DNA from: Pseudomonadota bacterium
Lineage (GTDB): Bacteria; Pseudomonadota; Alphaproteobacteria; Acetobacterales; Acetobacteraceae
Reading direction: 5' to 3'
Assembly (NCBI GenBank): GCA_019352115.1
Contig: JABBNW010000011.1
Location: 1-42,116 of the forward strand
Length of the DNA stretch: 42,116 nt
Below the pieces are notes generated by a model that had not been told where the DNA came from, did not search any database, and saw only the letters and a program-made list of their open reading frames with translations. The translations under genes were made by a program, and so were the position numbers. Position 1 is the first letter of the stretch; every line of letters starts with the position of its first letter. Positions 19,986 through 28,660 of this stretch are shown one piece after another.

Positions 19986-22750
19986 GCGTGCTGCGCGCCA
20001 CTCTGCGGTTGCAGTTCCATCGCGACTTCACACTCGACGACGCGACCGCGATCGTGCCGTATCTGCACCGGCTTGGCATCAGCCATGTCTATGCCTCGCC
20101 GCTCTTCACGGCGCGACCGGGGTCCACGCACGGCTACGACATCATCGATCCGAACCGGGTCAACCCCGAGCTGGGCGGGGAGGACGCGCTGGTCCGGCTG
20201 GTCGCCGCCTTGCGGTCGCACAGGATGGGGCTGATCCTCGATATCGTGCCCAACCACATGGCGGTCGGCGGCGACGGCAATGCGTGGTGGCAGGATGTGC
20301 TGGAATGGGGCCGCGCCAGTCCCTACGCGGAGTATTTCGACATCGACTGGCAATCGGCGACCCCCGGGCTGCGCGGCCGGGTGCTGGCGCCGTTCCTGGG
20401 CGATCCCTACGGGGTGTGCCTGCGGGAGGGCCAGATCGGGCTGCGCTTCGATCCCGAGGACGGGCGGCTGTACGCTGCCTATTTCGACGACCGCTTCCCC
20501 CTCGCCCCGCGCGATTATCCGGCGGTGCTCGCCGGGGACGACGCGCTGGCCGCGGCGGTCCGCCCGCTCGCCGCAATGCCGCGCGAGCGGGATGCGGCGC
20601 GGACGCAGGCCGCGGCGGTGCGGACGGCGTTGCGCGACCCGGCGCTGGAGCCCGCGATCGCGGCGGCCTTGGCGGCGTTCGATCCCGCCGGGCCGGAGGG
20701 GCGCGCGCGGCTGCATGAAGTGCTGGAACGCCAGGCCTACCGGCTCGCCTGGTGGCGCGCGTCCGAGCAGATCAACTGGCGCCGCTTCTTCGACATCAAC
20801 GGCCTCGCCGGGCTGCGGGTGGAGCGGGCGGAGGTGTTCGAGGCGACCCACGCCGGCGTCCTGCGGTTATATGCCGAAGGACTGATCGACGGCGTGCGGA
20901 TCGACCATGTGGACGGGCTGGCCGACCCGAGCCTCTATTGCCGCACCCTGCGCCGGCGTCTGGCGGGACTGGCCGCGCGCCGCCCGCCGGGGCTGCCGTC
21001 CGGTCCGGCGCCGATCTGGGTGGAGAAGATCCTCGCCGACGGCGAAAACCTGCCCGCCGAATGGCAGACGGATGGGACCACGGGCTACGATTTCATGGAT
21101 CAGGCGGCCGCCGTGCTGCACGATCCGGCCGGGGCGCCGATGCTGACCGCGGCCTGGGTGCGCGCCACCGGGCGCCCCGGCGCCTTCGCCGTGGAGGTCG
21201 AGGCCGCCCGCCGCCAGGTGATCGACGAACTCCTGCCCGGGGAGACGGAGGCGCTGGCCGCTGCGCTGCAGGATGTGGCGCTGGAGGACCCGCTCACCCG
21301 CGACTACACGCTGCCCGCGATCCGCCGGGTGCTGCATGCGCTGCTGGCCCGCTTCCCGGTCTATCGCATCTATGCCGGCCGCGGCGGGTTGCGGCCCGCC
21401 GATGCGGCGGTGATGGAGGCAGCGGTGGCCGGCGCGCGCGCCACTCTGCGCCCGCCCGACCACGCATTGCTGCATCTGCTCGCGGGCTGGCTCGGGGGCG
21501 CGGAGATGCGGGAGCTGCCGGCCGCCGCGCGCGCGCGGCGGTTGCGCGCGATGGTGCGGTTCCAGCAACTGACGGCGCCGGCGGTGGCGAAATCGGTCGA
21601 GGACACGGCATTCTACCGCTACGGCCGGTTGCTGTCGCGCAACGAGGTCGGCAGCGACCCGGCCGTGTTCGCCCGCCCGCCCGAGGCGTTCCACGCGGCC
21701 ATGCTCGCGCGCCGGCGCCATCTGCCGCAGGCGCTGCTCGCCACCGCGACGCACGACCACAAGCGCGGCGAGGATGCGCGCGCGCGGCTCGCGGTGCTGA
21801 GCGAACTGCCGGACGTCTGGACCGAGGCCGTGGCGGGGTGGATGCGCCGGACCGCCGCCTGGCGCCGGCGGCCGGTGCCGGACGCGGCCGACGAGGCGAT
21901 GGTGTACCAGTCGATGGTGGGCGCCTGGCCGCCCGGCCTGACGGCTGGCGACACCGCGGGACTGGCGGCGCTGGGCGCGCGGTTGGCGGGCTGGCAGGAG
22001 AAGGCGCTGCGCGAGGCCAAGCGGCTGTCCACCTGGGCCTTGCCGGATGCCGTCTATGAAGCGGGCTGCCAGCGCTTCCTGGCCCGCCTGCTCGACCCCG
22101 CGCATTCGGCGGGGCTGACGGACGAGATCGCCCGGCTGGTGGCGCGCATCGGACCGGCGGGGGCGCTCAACGGGCTCGCGCAGGCGACCCTGCGGCTGAC
22201 CGTGCCGGGTGTGCCGGACATGTTCCAGGGGACGGAGTTCTGGGATTTCAGTCTGGTCGATCCGGACAACCGCCAGGCGGTGGATTTCGCGGCGCGGGAT
22301 GCGGCGCTCGATCCGGCGGTCGCGCCGGGGGCGCTGCTGGGGCAGTGGCAGGACGGGCGGGTGAAGCAGGCGCTGATCGCCCGGTTGCTCGGGCTGCGCG
22401 CGCGGCTGCCTGGGGTGTTCGGGTACGGCAGCTACGCGCCGCTGCGGCTGACCGGGGCGCTGGCGGCACACGCGCTGGCGTTCGTCCGGACGGAAAGCGA
22501 CCGGGCTGTAGGCGGCCGGGCTGTGGTGGTGGTCGTGAGCCGGCTGGCGGCGCGGCTGCCGGGGGTGGAGCGGGCGCCGCTGGTCACGCCGGCGGCGTGG
22601 GAAGACACCGCCGTGCTGGTGCCGCCGCGGTTGCGCGGACGCCCGATCGCCGATGCGCTGGACGATCGGGCGCAGCCGCCGTCGGGCCGGCGGCTGCGGC
22701 TCGCCGAGGTGCTGGAGACCTTCCCGGTCGCGGTGCTGGTGCTGGGCTGA
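19982..22750 (+). CDS. treY: Maltooligosyltrehalose synthase TreY
   Basis: TreY (GH13_26), 922 residues, which converts the reducing-end alpha-1,4 bond of malto-oligosaccharides to the alpha,alpha-1,1 bond of maltooligosyltrehalose. The N-terminus LRLQFHRDFTLDDATAIVPY and the motif SPLFTARPGSTHGYDIIDPN are typical. Catalytic positions are D308 (VRIDHVDGLADP), E348 (WVEKILADGENL) and D592 (THDHKRGED). The ATGA start overlaps malQ. It is the last gene of the seven-gene cluster; downstream there is a 117-nt AT-richer gap before the convergent araC-type gene. Confidence 0.95.
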   Translation: MSVLRATLRLQFHRDFTLDDATAIVPYLHRLGISHVYASPLFTARPGSTHGYDIIDPNRVNPELGGEDALVRLVAALRSHRMGLILDIVPNHMAVGGDGNAWWQDVLEWGRASPYAEYFDIDWQSATPGLRGRVLAPFLGDPYGVCLREGQIGLRFDPEDGRLYAAYFDDRFPLAPRDYPAVLAGDDALAAAVRPLAAMPRERDAARTQAAAVRTALRDPALEPAIAAALAAFDPAGPEGRARLHEVLERQAYRLAWWRASEQINWRRFFDINGLAGLRVERAEVFEATHAGVLRLYAEGLIDGVRIDHVDGLADPSLYCRTLRRRLAGLAARRPPGLPSGPAPIWVEKILADGENLPAEWQTDGTTGYDFMDQAAAVLHDPAGAPMLTAAWVRATGRPGAFAVEVEAARRQVIDELLPGETEALAAALQDVALEDPLTRDYTLPAIRRVLHALLARFPVYRIYAGRGGLRPADAAVMEAAVAGARATLRPPDHALLHLLAGWLGGAEMRELPAAARARRLRAMVRFQQLTAPAVAKSVEDTAFYRYGRLLSRNEVGSDPAVFARPPEAFHAAMLARRRHLPQALLATATHDHKRGEDARARLAVLSELPDVWTEAVAGWMRRTAAWRRRPVPDAADEAMVYQSMVGAWPPGLTAGDTAGLAALGARLAGWQEKALREAKRLSTWALPDAVYEAGCQRFLARLLDPAHSAGLTDEIARLVARIGPAGALNGLAQATLRLTVPGVPDMFQGTEFWDFSLVDPDNRQAVDFAARDAALDPAVAPGALLGQWQDGRVKQALIARLLGLRARLPGVFGYGSYAPLRLTGALAAHALAFVRTESDRAVGGRAVVVVVSRLAARLPGVERAPLVTPAAWEDTAVLVPPRLRGRPIADALDDRAQPPSGRRLRLAEVLETFPVAVLVLG

Positions 22751-22867
22751 GCGCGGTCCGGTTTGCTCAGAGCGTGAAAAGCAATCGAACTTGTGAAAGA
22801 ATGCCTTTTGAAAATTCTCGTCTTTTCGGGCGATTCTGGCGGCTGACGGGCATTTTTTCACAAACTC
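22751..22867. other. Convergent intergenic gap after treY
   Basis: 117 nt between the ends of treY and the AraC-type gene. It is markedly richer in A and T than its surroundings. AATGCC near 22801 can pair with GGGCATT followed by a short T-run near 22850, a possible terminator for treY with a long loop. No gene is seen. Confidence 0.3.
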
Positions 22868-23905
22868 TCAGGCATCCAGGCGGCGGCGCCAGGCTGCTGG
22901 CGAAAGGCCGGTCCAGGCGCGGAAGGCGCGGCTGAAGGCGCTCAGTTCCGAATAGCCGAGCAGCAGCGCGATCTCGGTCAGCGACAGATGCGGCTCCGCG
23001 AGGTAGCCAAGGGCCAGTTCGCGCCGCAGCGCGCGCACGAGTTCCGAGAACTCGACCCCGCGGCTGCGCAGGGCGCGGTAGAGGCTCGGTTCGGACATCC
23101 CCTGCCGGCGTGCGATCGGGGCGAGCCCGACGGTGCCGGCAACCAGCGCGGCGCGGATCTGCTGGCGCACCTCGCCCACGAGATCGTCCGGCCGCGCCGC
23201 GGCGGCCTCGTGCGCAAGCCGGGCTTCGAGCGCGCCGGCGCGCCGCAGATCGGGTGCCGGCATCGGCGCGGCCAGGGCGGTGGCGCGGAAGATCACCGTG
23301 TTGGCGGCAGCGGAAAAGCCGACCGGGGCGCCGAGCAGGGTTTCGACGCCGGCGCGGCCGGCCGGGCGGACGTGCTCGAACTCGATCGCCTCGGGCGCCC
23401 ATGAGGCGCCCAGCACCCGGCGCAGCAGGGCCACGAGCACGCCGATCGTGAGCTCCGCGTCCTGCCGGCGCTGCACGATCCGCCCGTCGCGAATCTGGTA
23501 GTCCAGCCGCACGAGGGCGCCTTCCCGGTGCAGGGTCAGCGAGGAATGCTCCTGCAGGGCGGGGAAGAAGCGGCAGAGCGCGGCGAGCGCGGCGGCGAGG
23601 GTGGGGGCGGTGAGCGCGAGGTCGCCGACCTCGCCGAGCGCGTCGGTGGCGCGGGCGAGGCCGAAACGCAATCCGAACGTATCGATGCCGGTCTGGCGGG
23701 CCGCCTGCTCGAACAGGTCGCAATAGGCGACGAGCGGCAGGCGATGGTGCGGATGGGCGAAGGTATCGGGGGCGAGGCCGGCGGTGGCGAAGACGCGCCC
23801 GGCGGCAGCACCGTGCGCGGCAATGAACGCGGCGATGCCGGTGGCGGCGACGGCCTGGATGCCGGGCAGGGCCGGATCGGGGATCGCGGCGTGTCTCGGT
23901 GTCAT
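22868..23905 (-). CDS. AraC-family transcriptional regulator
   Basis: A 345-residue regulator. The N-terminal two thirds resemble the arabinose-binding-like domain of the OruR/ArgR/QhpR type (LPLVAYCDLFEQAARQTGID; FGLRFG near residues 75-80). The C-terminal roughly 100 residues are a double helix-turn-helix with MSEPSLYRALRSRG and a second helix pair ending IALLLGYSELSAFSRAFRAW. A GGAGG site 6 nt before the ATG supports the start. The gene is divergent from the amine oxidase and permease genes, so it probably activates them in response to an amine; this is inferred from position. Inverted repeats in the shared gap are candidate operators. Confidence 0.88.
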   Translation of the reverse strand: MTPRHAAIPDPALPGIQAVAATGIAAFIAAHGAAAGRVFATAGLAPDTFAHPHHRLPLVAYCDLFEQAARQTGIDTFGLRFGLARATDALGEVGDLALTAPTLAAALAALCRFFPALQEHSSLTLHREGALVRLDYQIRDGRIVQRRQDAELTIGVLVALLRRVLGASWAPEAIEFEHVRPAGRAGVETLLGAPVGFSAAANTVIFRATALAAPMPAPDLRRAGALEARLAHEAAAARPDDLVGEVRQQIRAALVAGTVGLAPIARRQGMSEPSLYRALRSRGVEFSELVRALRRELALGYLAEPHLSLTEIALLLGYSELSAFSRAFRAWTGLSPAAWRRRLDA

Positions 23906-24009
23906 GCCGCACCTCCGCTGCGGGCTGGGGCAAGCGCTGCGTCCGGGCTCAGGTCAGTGGGCGGCGAGGGCCTGGCGCAAGAACATGAGGCAATTGCCTA
24001 ATTCATGGC

Positions 24010-24083
24010 ATATATCTGATCGATATATAGACATTTCACGTCATACGATTGTGTATTGGGCATTTCTTGACGGGAAATGTCAA
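24010..24083. promoter_or_regulatory. Divergent control region with two inverted repeats (araC-type gene / amine oxidase)
   Basis: The 272-nt gap between the regulator and the amine oxidase holds a sharply AT-rich core. An inverted repeat ATATATC-N5-GATATAT spans 24010-24028. A second pair, GACATTTC (24030-24037) and GAAATGTC (24074-24081), is perfect and 36 nt apart, with an inner CATTTC at 24061-24066 also matching GAAATG. On the minus strand a consensus -35, TTGACA, occupies 24083-24078 and would face the araC-type gene; no equally good -10 is visible. These are plausible AraC operators but unproven. Confidence 0.45.
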
Positions 24084-24177
24084 GCGCAGCGGCACGCGCC
24101 GCCTCTAGCCTGCGCTCGGCTCTGACGTCGCTTCGGCCCGCACCGATGCGCTTTGCCAGCCCGAAGGAGACCTCGCA

Positions 24178-26160
24178 GTGAACGATCTCGGCCTTTCCCT
24201 GACGCCATCCGCCCCCGCCTGTTGTGCCGACGTCCCGGCCAGGGCGGCGGCGCATCCGCTCGCACCGCTGACGGCGGCCGAAATCCGCGCCGTCGCCGCC
24301 GCGGTGCGCGCCGCACCGCAGTTCGGCGCGGGCATGCTGTTCGAAACGATCGAGCTGCTGGAACCGCCGAAATCCGCGCTGCGCGCCTGGCGTCCCGGAA
24401 TGGCGCTGCCGCGCGCGGCGCGCGCCAACCTGTTCCGCCCGGACGAGGCCGGGGTGTGGCGGGTGAGCGTTGCGATCGAGACCGGCGCGATCCTGTCGCA
24501 GGAATTCGTGCCCGGCGCGCGGCCGATGATCCAGCTCGAGCAGTTCCTGGCGATCGAGGGGATCGTGCGCAGCCATCCCGACTTCATCGCCGCCTGCGCG
24601 CGCCGCGGCATCACCGACATGGAACTCGTCTGCGTCGACCCCTGGTCGGCCGGCAATTTCGACGTGCCGGGCGAGGAGGGGCTGCACCTCTCGCACACGT
24701 TCTGCTGGCTGCGCACGCGCGCGAACGACAATCTCTACGCGCATCCGATCGGCGGGCTGAACGCGGTGGTGGATATCAAGGCCGGCCGCGTGCTGCGCAT
24801 CGACGACCACGGCGCGCTGCCGATACCAATGGCGGAGATCAACTACGAATCGCAGTTCCGTTCCGACTTTCGCGCGCCGCTCAAGCCGCTCGACGTGGTG
24901 CAGCCGGAGGGGCCGAGCTTCACCCTGGAAGGCTCCGTGCTCGCGTGGGACAAATGGTCGCTCGTGGTCGGCTTCAACGCCCGCGAGGCGATCACCCTGC
25001 ACGATATCCGCTACGACGGGCGCCCGATCGCGCACCGGATGTCGCTGGTGGAGATGGTGGTGCCCTACGGCTCGCCCGAACCGGGGCACGCGCGCAAGAA
25101 CGTATTCGACATCGGCGAATACGGGCTCGGCAAGCTGGCGAATTCGCTGAAGCTCGGCTGCGACTGCCTCGGCCACATCGCCTATCTGGATGCGCATCTC
25201 AACACCATGAGCGGCGAGGTGTTCACGATCGAGAACGCGATCTGCATCCACGAGGAGGATGCCGGCGTGCTGTGGAAGCACTGGGATTTCCGCACCGATC
25301 GCGCCGAGATCCGGCGCGGCCGGCGGCTGGTGGTGTCCTGCATCTGCACCGTCGGCAACTACGAATACGCGTGCTACTGGTATTTCCGCCAGGACGGCGC
25401 GATCGAGTTCGAGATGAAGGCGACGGGGGTGATCAATACCGCCGCCTGCCTGCCCGGCAAGCCATCCCGCTACGGCACCGAAGTCGCGCCGGGTGTCGAG
25501 GGCCACGTCCACCAGCACGCGTTCTGCGCGCGCATCGACGTCGCGATCGACGGCGATGCCAACAGCGTGATCGAGTGCGACACGGTGGCCGACCCGCCGG
25601 GGCCGGACAATCCCTGGGGCAACGCCTTCCATGTCGAGGAACGCGTGCTGCGCACCGAACGCGAGGGCGCGCGCCGTGCCGAGCCCGCCGCGCAGCGCTA
25701 CTGGAAAGTGGTCAACCCCGGCGTGCTGAACGGGGTCGGCCGGCCGGTCGGCTTCAAGCTGGAACCGGCCCGCGTCATCACCCCGTTCGTGGCACCCGAC
25801 TCGCCTTCGGGCAAGCGGTCGCGCTTCATGGCGAACCATCTCTGGGTGAGCGCCTACGACCCGGAGGAACGCTATCCCGCCGGCGAATTCATGAACCATT
25901 CGGACGGCCGCGGCGGGATCGACGATTTCATCGCGCAGGATCGGCCGATCGAGAACACGGATATCGTGCTCTGGCACGTGTTCGGCCTGCACCACCTGCC
26001 GCGCACCGAGGATTTCCCGGTGCAGCCCTGCATCAGCACCGGATTCATGCTGATGCCGAACGGTTTCTTCGACCAGAACCCGGCCATCGATCTCCCCCCG
26101 GAGACGAACCGGGCAAGCCGGCACGCCAGCGCCGGCTGCTGCGCGCACGGCACCTCGTAA
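24178..26160 (+). CDS. Copper-containing primary-amine oxidase (TPQ)
   Basis: A 660-residue copper amine oxidase, which oxidatively deaminates primary amines to aldehydes with release of ammonia and hydrogen peroxide. The topaquinone precursor is Y395 in GNYEYACYW. The catalytic base is D311 in VFDIGEYGLG, exactly 84 residues before it, as in the Arthrobacter enzyme. Copper ligands are H445 and H447 (HQHAFCARID) and H606 (HLPRTEDFP). The N2/N3 domains occupy roughly residues 35-220. There is no signal peptide, so it is probably cytoplasmic. The start is a GTG with GAAGGAG 8 nt upstream. It lies 24 nt before an APC permease and is divergent from an AraC-type regulator. Substrate (phenylethylamine, tyramine or histamine type) is not resolved. 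Confidence 0.95.
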   Translation: MNDLGLSLTPSAPACCADVPARAAAHPLAPLTAAEIRAVAAAVRAAPQFGAGMLFETIELLEPPKSALRAWRPGMALPRAARANLFRPDEAGVWRVSVAIETGAILSQEFVPGARPMIQLEQFLAIEGIVRSHPDFIAACARRGITDMELVCVDPWSAGNFDVPGEEGLHLSHTFCWLRTRANDNLYAHPIGGLNAVVDIKAGRVLRIDDHGALPIPMAEINYESQFRSDFRAPLKPLDVVQPEGPSFTLEGSVLAWDKWSLVVGFNAREAITLHDIRYDGRPIAHRMSLVEMVVPYGSPEPGHARKNVFDIGEYGLGKLANSLKLGCDCLGHIAYLDAHLNTMSGEVFTIENAICIHEEDAGVLWKHWDFRTDRAEIRRGRRLVVSCICTVGNYEYACYWYFRQDGAIEFEMKATGVINTAACLPGKPSRYGTEVAPGVEGHVHQHAFCARIDVAIDGDANSVIECDTVADPPGPDNPWGNAFHVEERVLRTEREGARRAEPAAQRYWKVVNPGVLNGVGRPVGFKLEPARVITPFVAPDSPSGKRSRFMANHLWVSAYDPEERYPAGEFMNHSDGRGGIDDFIAQDRPIENTDIVLWHVFGLHHLPRTEDFPVQPCISTGFMLMPNGFFDQNPAIDLPPETNRASRHASAGCCAHGTS

Positions 26161-26184
26161 ACCACCCCCGATGGAGGTCGCACC

Positions 26185-27612
26185 ATGAGCACGACCACGG
26201 AAACCCCGCCGATCGGCGGCGTCATCACCGATGTCGCTCGGCCGCAACTGCGCTCGAACATCCTGCGGCTGCCGGAGTGCCTCGGCCAGTCGGTGGCGAA
26301 TATCGCGCCAACCCTGACGCCGGCGCTGAACATCTCGGTGGTCGCGGGCCTGGCCGGCGTCGGCTCCTGGCTCGGCTACCTGATCGCCACCATCGGCATG
26401 CTGTTTGTCTCCGCCAACATCGCCACCCTGGCGCGGCGGCACCCGCTGTCGGGGTCGTATTTCGTCTATATCGGCCGCACCTTCGGCCCGTTCGCCGGGA
26501 TGATCGCCGGCTGGTCGATGATCGCGGCCTATCTCGTCTGCGCGGTCGCGGTGACGGTGAGCGAAACCTTGTTCCTGGATAACGTGCTGATCGCCTTCGG
26601 GCTGAAGGCGTTCCTGCCGCCGGGGTGGCTCATCAGCGTGCTGTTCCTCGCCCTGGTCTGGCTCGCGGCCTATCGCGACATCCGCATGTCCTCGCGGGTC
26701 GCGCTGGTGCTGGAGGGGGTTTCGATCAGCATCATCGTCGTCATCACCGCGATCGTCGTGGCCCGGCACGGCACGATCATCGACCCGGTGCAGCTCAACA
26801 TCGCCAAGCTGCCGTTCGGCGGCGTGATGTCGGCGCTCGCCTTCGCAGTGTTCAGCTTCGTCGGCTTCGAAAGTGCGGCGACGTTGGCGAAGGAAACGCG
26901 CGATCCGGAACGCACGGTGCCGCTGGCGGTGAACCTGAGCGCGGTGCTGGTCGGCATCTTCTTCGTGCTGATGGCCTATTTCATGGTGCTCGGCATGGAC
27001 GACAAGGCCGACGTGATCGGCAACAGCAGCTCGCCGTTTGCTGAAATGACGGCGGGCGCGGGCCTCGCCTCCGCCGCCGGCGTGGTCTACTTCGCGGCAC
27101 TGATCAGCGGCTTCGCCTGCGCGCTGGCCTCGGTGAACGCGGGGGCACGGCTGATCTTCTCCATGGGCCGCTACAAGTTCTTCAGCAGGCACATGGGCCG
27201 CGTGCACGAGACGCACCAGACACCGCATTTCGCGGTGACCCTGTCGGTGCTGTTCGCTCTGGTCGTCAGCCTGGCACTGCTGCCGCAGGGCGCCCTGAAC
27301 GCCTTCGGCTACGCCGGCACGTTCTCGACCTTCGGCTTCCTGGTCGTCTACATGCTGATCTGCCTCGTCTCGCCGGTCGACCAGCGCAAGGCGGGCGTGC
27401 TGAAGCCGCAACATATCGCGCTCGGTGTGATCGGCGCGGCGCTGATGGCGTTCGTGGTGTTCGGCAGCCTGTACCCGGTCCCGCCCTATCCGTATAATAT
27501 CATCCCGTATTTGTTCGCGATCTATCTCGCGATCGGCGCAGCCTGGTTCGGCTACCTGAAGGCACGCGCGCCGCATGTGTTGGCGACGATGGAACACGAC
27601 ATGGAGGCGTAG
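26185..27612 (+). CDS. APC-family amino acid/amine permease
   Basis: A 475-residue polytopic inner-membrane protein with about twelve hydrophobic segments, of the amino acid-polyamine-organocation superfamily. The first helix pattern LTPALNISVVAGLAGVGSW and the FSFVGFESAATLAKETRDPERTVP segment near residue 225 are typical of APC transporters. A GGAGG site precedes the ATG, which lies 24 nt after the amine oxidase stop, so both are likely co-transcribed. The context suggests that it imports the amine the oxidase consumes. An intrinsic-terminator-like hairpin follows directly. Confidence 0.9.
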   Translation: MSTTTETPPIGGVITDVARPQLRSNILRLPECLGQSVANIAPTLTPALNISVVAGLAGVGSWLGYLIATIGMLFVSANIATLARRHPLSGSYFVYIGRTFGPFAGMIAGWSMIAAYLVCAVAVTVSETLFLDNVLIAFGLKAFLPPGWLISVLFLALVWLAAYRDIRMSSRVALVLEGVSISIIVVITAIVVARHGTIIDPVQLNIAKLPFGGVMSALAFAVFSFVGFESAATLAKETRDPERTVPLAVNLSAVLVGIFFVLMAYFMVLGMDDKADVIGNSSSPFAEMTAGAGLASAAGVVYFAALISGFACALASVNAGARLIFSMGRYKFFSRHMGRVHETHQTPHFAVTLSVLFALVVSLALLPQGALNAFGYAGTFSTFGFLVVYMLICLVSPVDQRKAGVLKPQHIALGVIGAALMAFVVFGSLYPVPPYPYNIIPYLFAIYLAIGAAWFGYLKARAPHVLATMEHDMEA

Positions 27613-27618
27613 GGAGGC

Positions 27619-27650
27619 AAGGCCAGGGGGAGAGCCCCCTTGGCCATTTT
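27619..27650 (+). terminator. Intrinsic terminator after the amine permease gene
   Basis: GGCCAGGGGG (27621-27630) pairs with CCCCCTTGGCC across an AGAG loop, and a short T-run (27647-27650) follows. It lies 8 nt after the permease stop and just before the end of the convergent LysR gene. Confidence 0.7.
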
Positions 27651-27652
27651 CC

Positions 27653-28540
27653 TCACGCCTCCGCGGCGCGTTCCAGTTCCGTGGCCAGCACGGTGAGGCC
27701 GCGGTCCATGACCTTGCCCTGTCGCAGCACGTAGCCCAGCGTTCGCGCGACATTGGGCCGCAGCCGTTTCACGACCGTATCCGGGGCGGTGGCGCGGACT
27801 GCGAATGCGGGCAGGATGGAGGCGCCGAGGCCCCCCGCCACGAGGACTTTCGTGGCTTCGACGCTGCCGAGTTCCATGATCGGTCGTGCGGCGACGTGGG
27901 CGCGGCGGAACCAGCCGTCGATCAGCACGCGGGTGTTGCCGCCGGTTTCATATAGAATAAGGGGGAGCCGCGCCATCTGCGCCGGCGTGACGGCCACCCC
28001 GGCAGGCGCCAGCGCGCTCGGCAGCAGGGCCACCAACGGTTCGGACAGCACCGGCGTGCCGCTGAGCGGGCGCGGCAGGGCGAGCGGCATGGTGACGAAG
28101 GCGATGTCGAGGGTGCCGGCCTCGACCTGGCGCAGCATTTCGGCGGTGTTGCCGGTGGCGACCGTGATGTCGAGCCCGGGCATGCGTCGTTTCACCGCCG
28201 CCAGAACCGGCGGCAGCAGGTAGATGCAGGCGGTCGCGCCGGTGCCAAGCCGGACGCGGCCCCGTTCCCCGCTGCGATGCCGGCCGGCGGCTGCCACGAC
28301 GTCCTCCGCCGCGGCCTGGGCGCGCCGGGCCGGGTCCAGCACGGCCGCGCCGGCGGCGGTCGGGATGATCCGGCCGCGAGCGCGATCGAGCAGCCGCACG
28401 CCAAGGCTGCGTTCGAGGTCGCGCAACTGCTGGCTCGCTGCCGGCTGGGTGAGGTTGAGCCGGCGCGCGGCGGCTGACACGCTGGCGGTCTCGACGGTGG
28501 TGAGCAGCGTGCGGAGCTGACGCAGGGTGGGTGGCGGCAT
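27653..28540 (-). CDS. LysR-family transcriptional regulator
   Basis: A 295-residue LysR-type regulator. The winged helix-turn-helix is at about residues 5-65 (SVSAAARRLNLTQPAASQQLRDLERSLG, of which SVSAAARRLNLTQPAASQQL is the recognition part), followed by a periplasmic-binding-like effector domain. The ATG at 28540 has no obvious Shine-Dalgarno and is overlapped by a T-N11-A inverted repeat. It is divergent from an acetyltransferase and an MFS gene, which are its likely targets by analogy with other LysR loci. Effector unknown. Confidence 0.9.
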   Translation of the reverse strand: MPPPTLRQLRTLLTTVETASVSAAARRLNLTQPAASQQLRDLERSLGVRLLDRARGRIIPTAAGAAVLDPARRAQAAAEDVVAAAGRHRSGERGRVRLGTGATACIYLLPPVLAAVKRRMPGLDITVATGNTAEMLRQVEAGTLDIAFVTMPLALPRPLSGTPVLSEPLVALLPSALAPAGVAVTPAQMARLPLILYETGGNTRVLIDGWFRRAHVAARPIMELGSVEATKVLVAGGLGASILPAFAVRATAPDTVVKRLRPNVARTLGYVLRQGKVMDRGLTVLATELERAAEA

Positions 28541-28553
28541 AAGGAGAACTTAT
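28539..28553. promoter_or_regulatory. LysR-type box overlapping the lysR start codon
   Basis: A perfect inverted repeat ATAAG-N5-CTTAT matches the T-N11-A rule for LysR-family sites (T at 28540, A at 28552). It covers the first two bases of the LysR start codon, so binding would be expected to block the regulator's own expression and may control the divergent acetyltransferase gene. Seen in the sequence; function inferred. Confidence 0.5.
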
Positions 28554-28660
28554 CCGGATGCGGCGCATCGGAAAATCTTTCTTCCGTTGCAGCAGGCCCG
28601 GGTGGTTGAAGGATGTGGGCGCCGCGGCGGTTGGTGGTCGTGGCGCAGGAGGGGGTTTCG

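Noticed and set aside
23998-27753. A 1251-codon minus-strand open frame opposite the amine oxidase and permease
   Set aside because: The plus strand encodes verified copper-oxidase and APC motifs; the antisense product is His/Arg/Asp-rich without recognisable domains.
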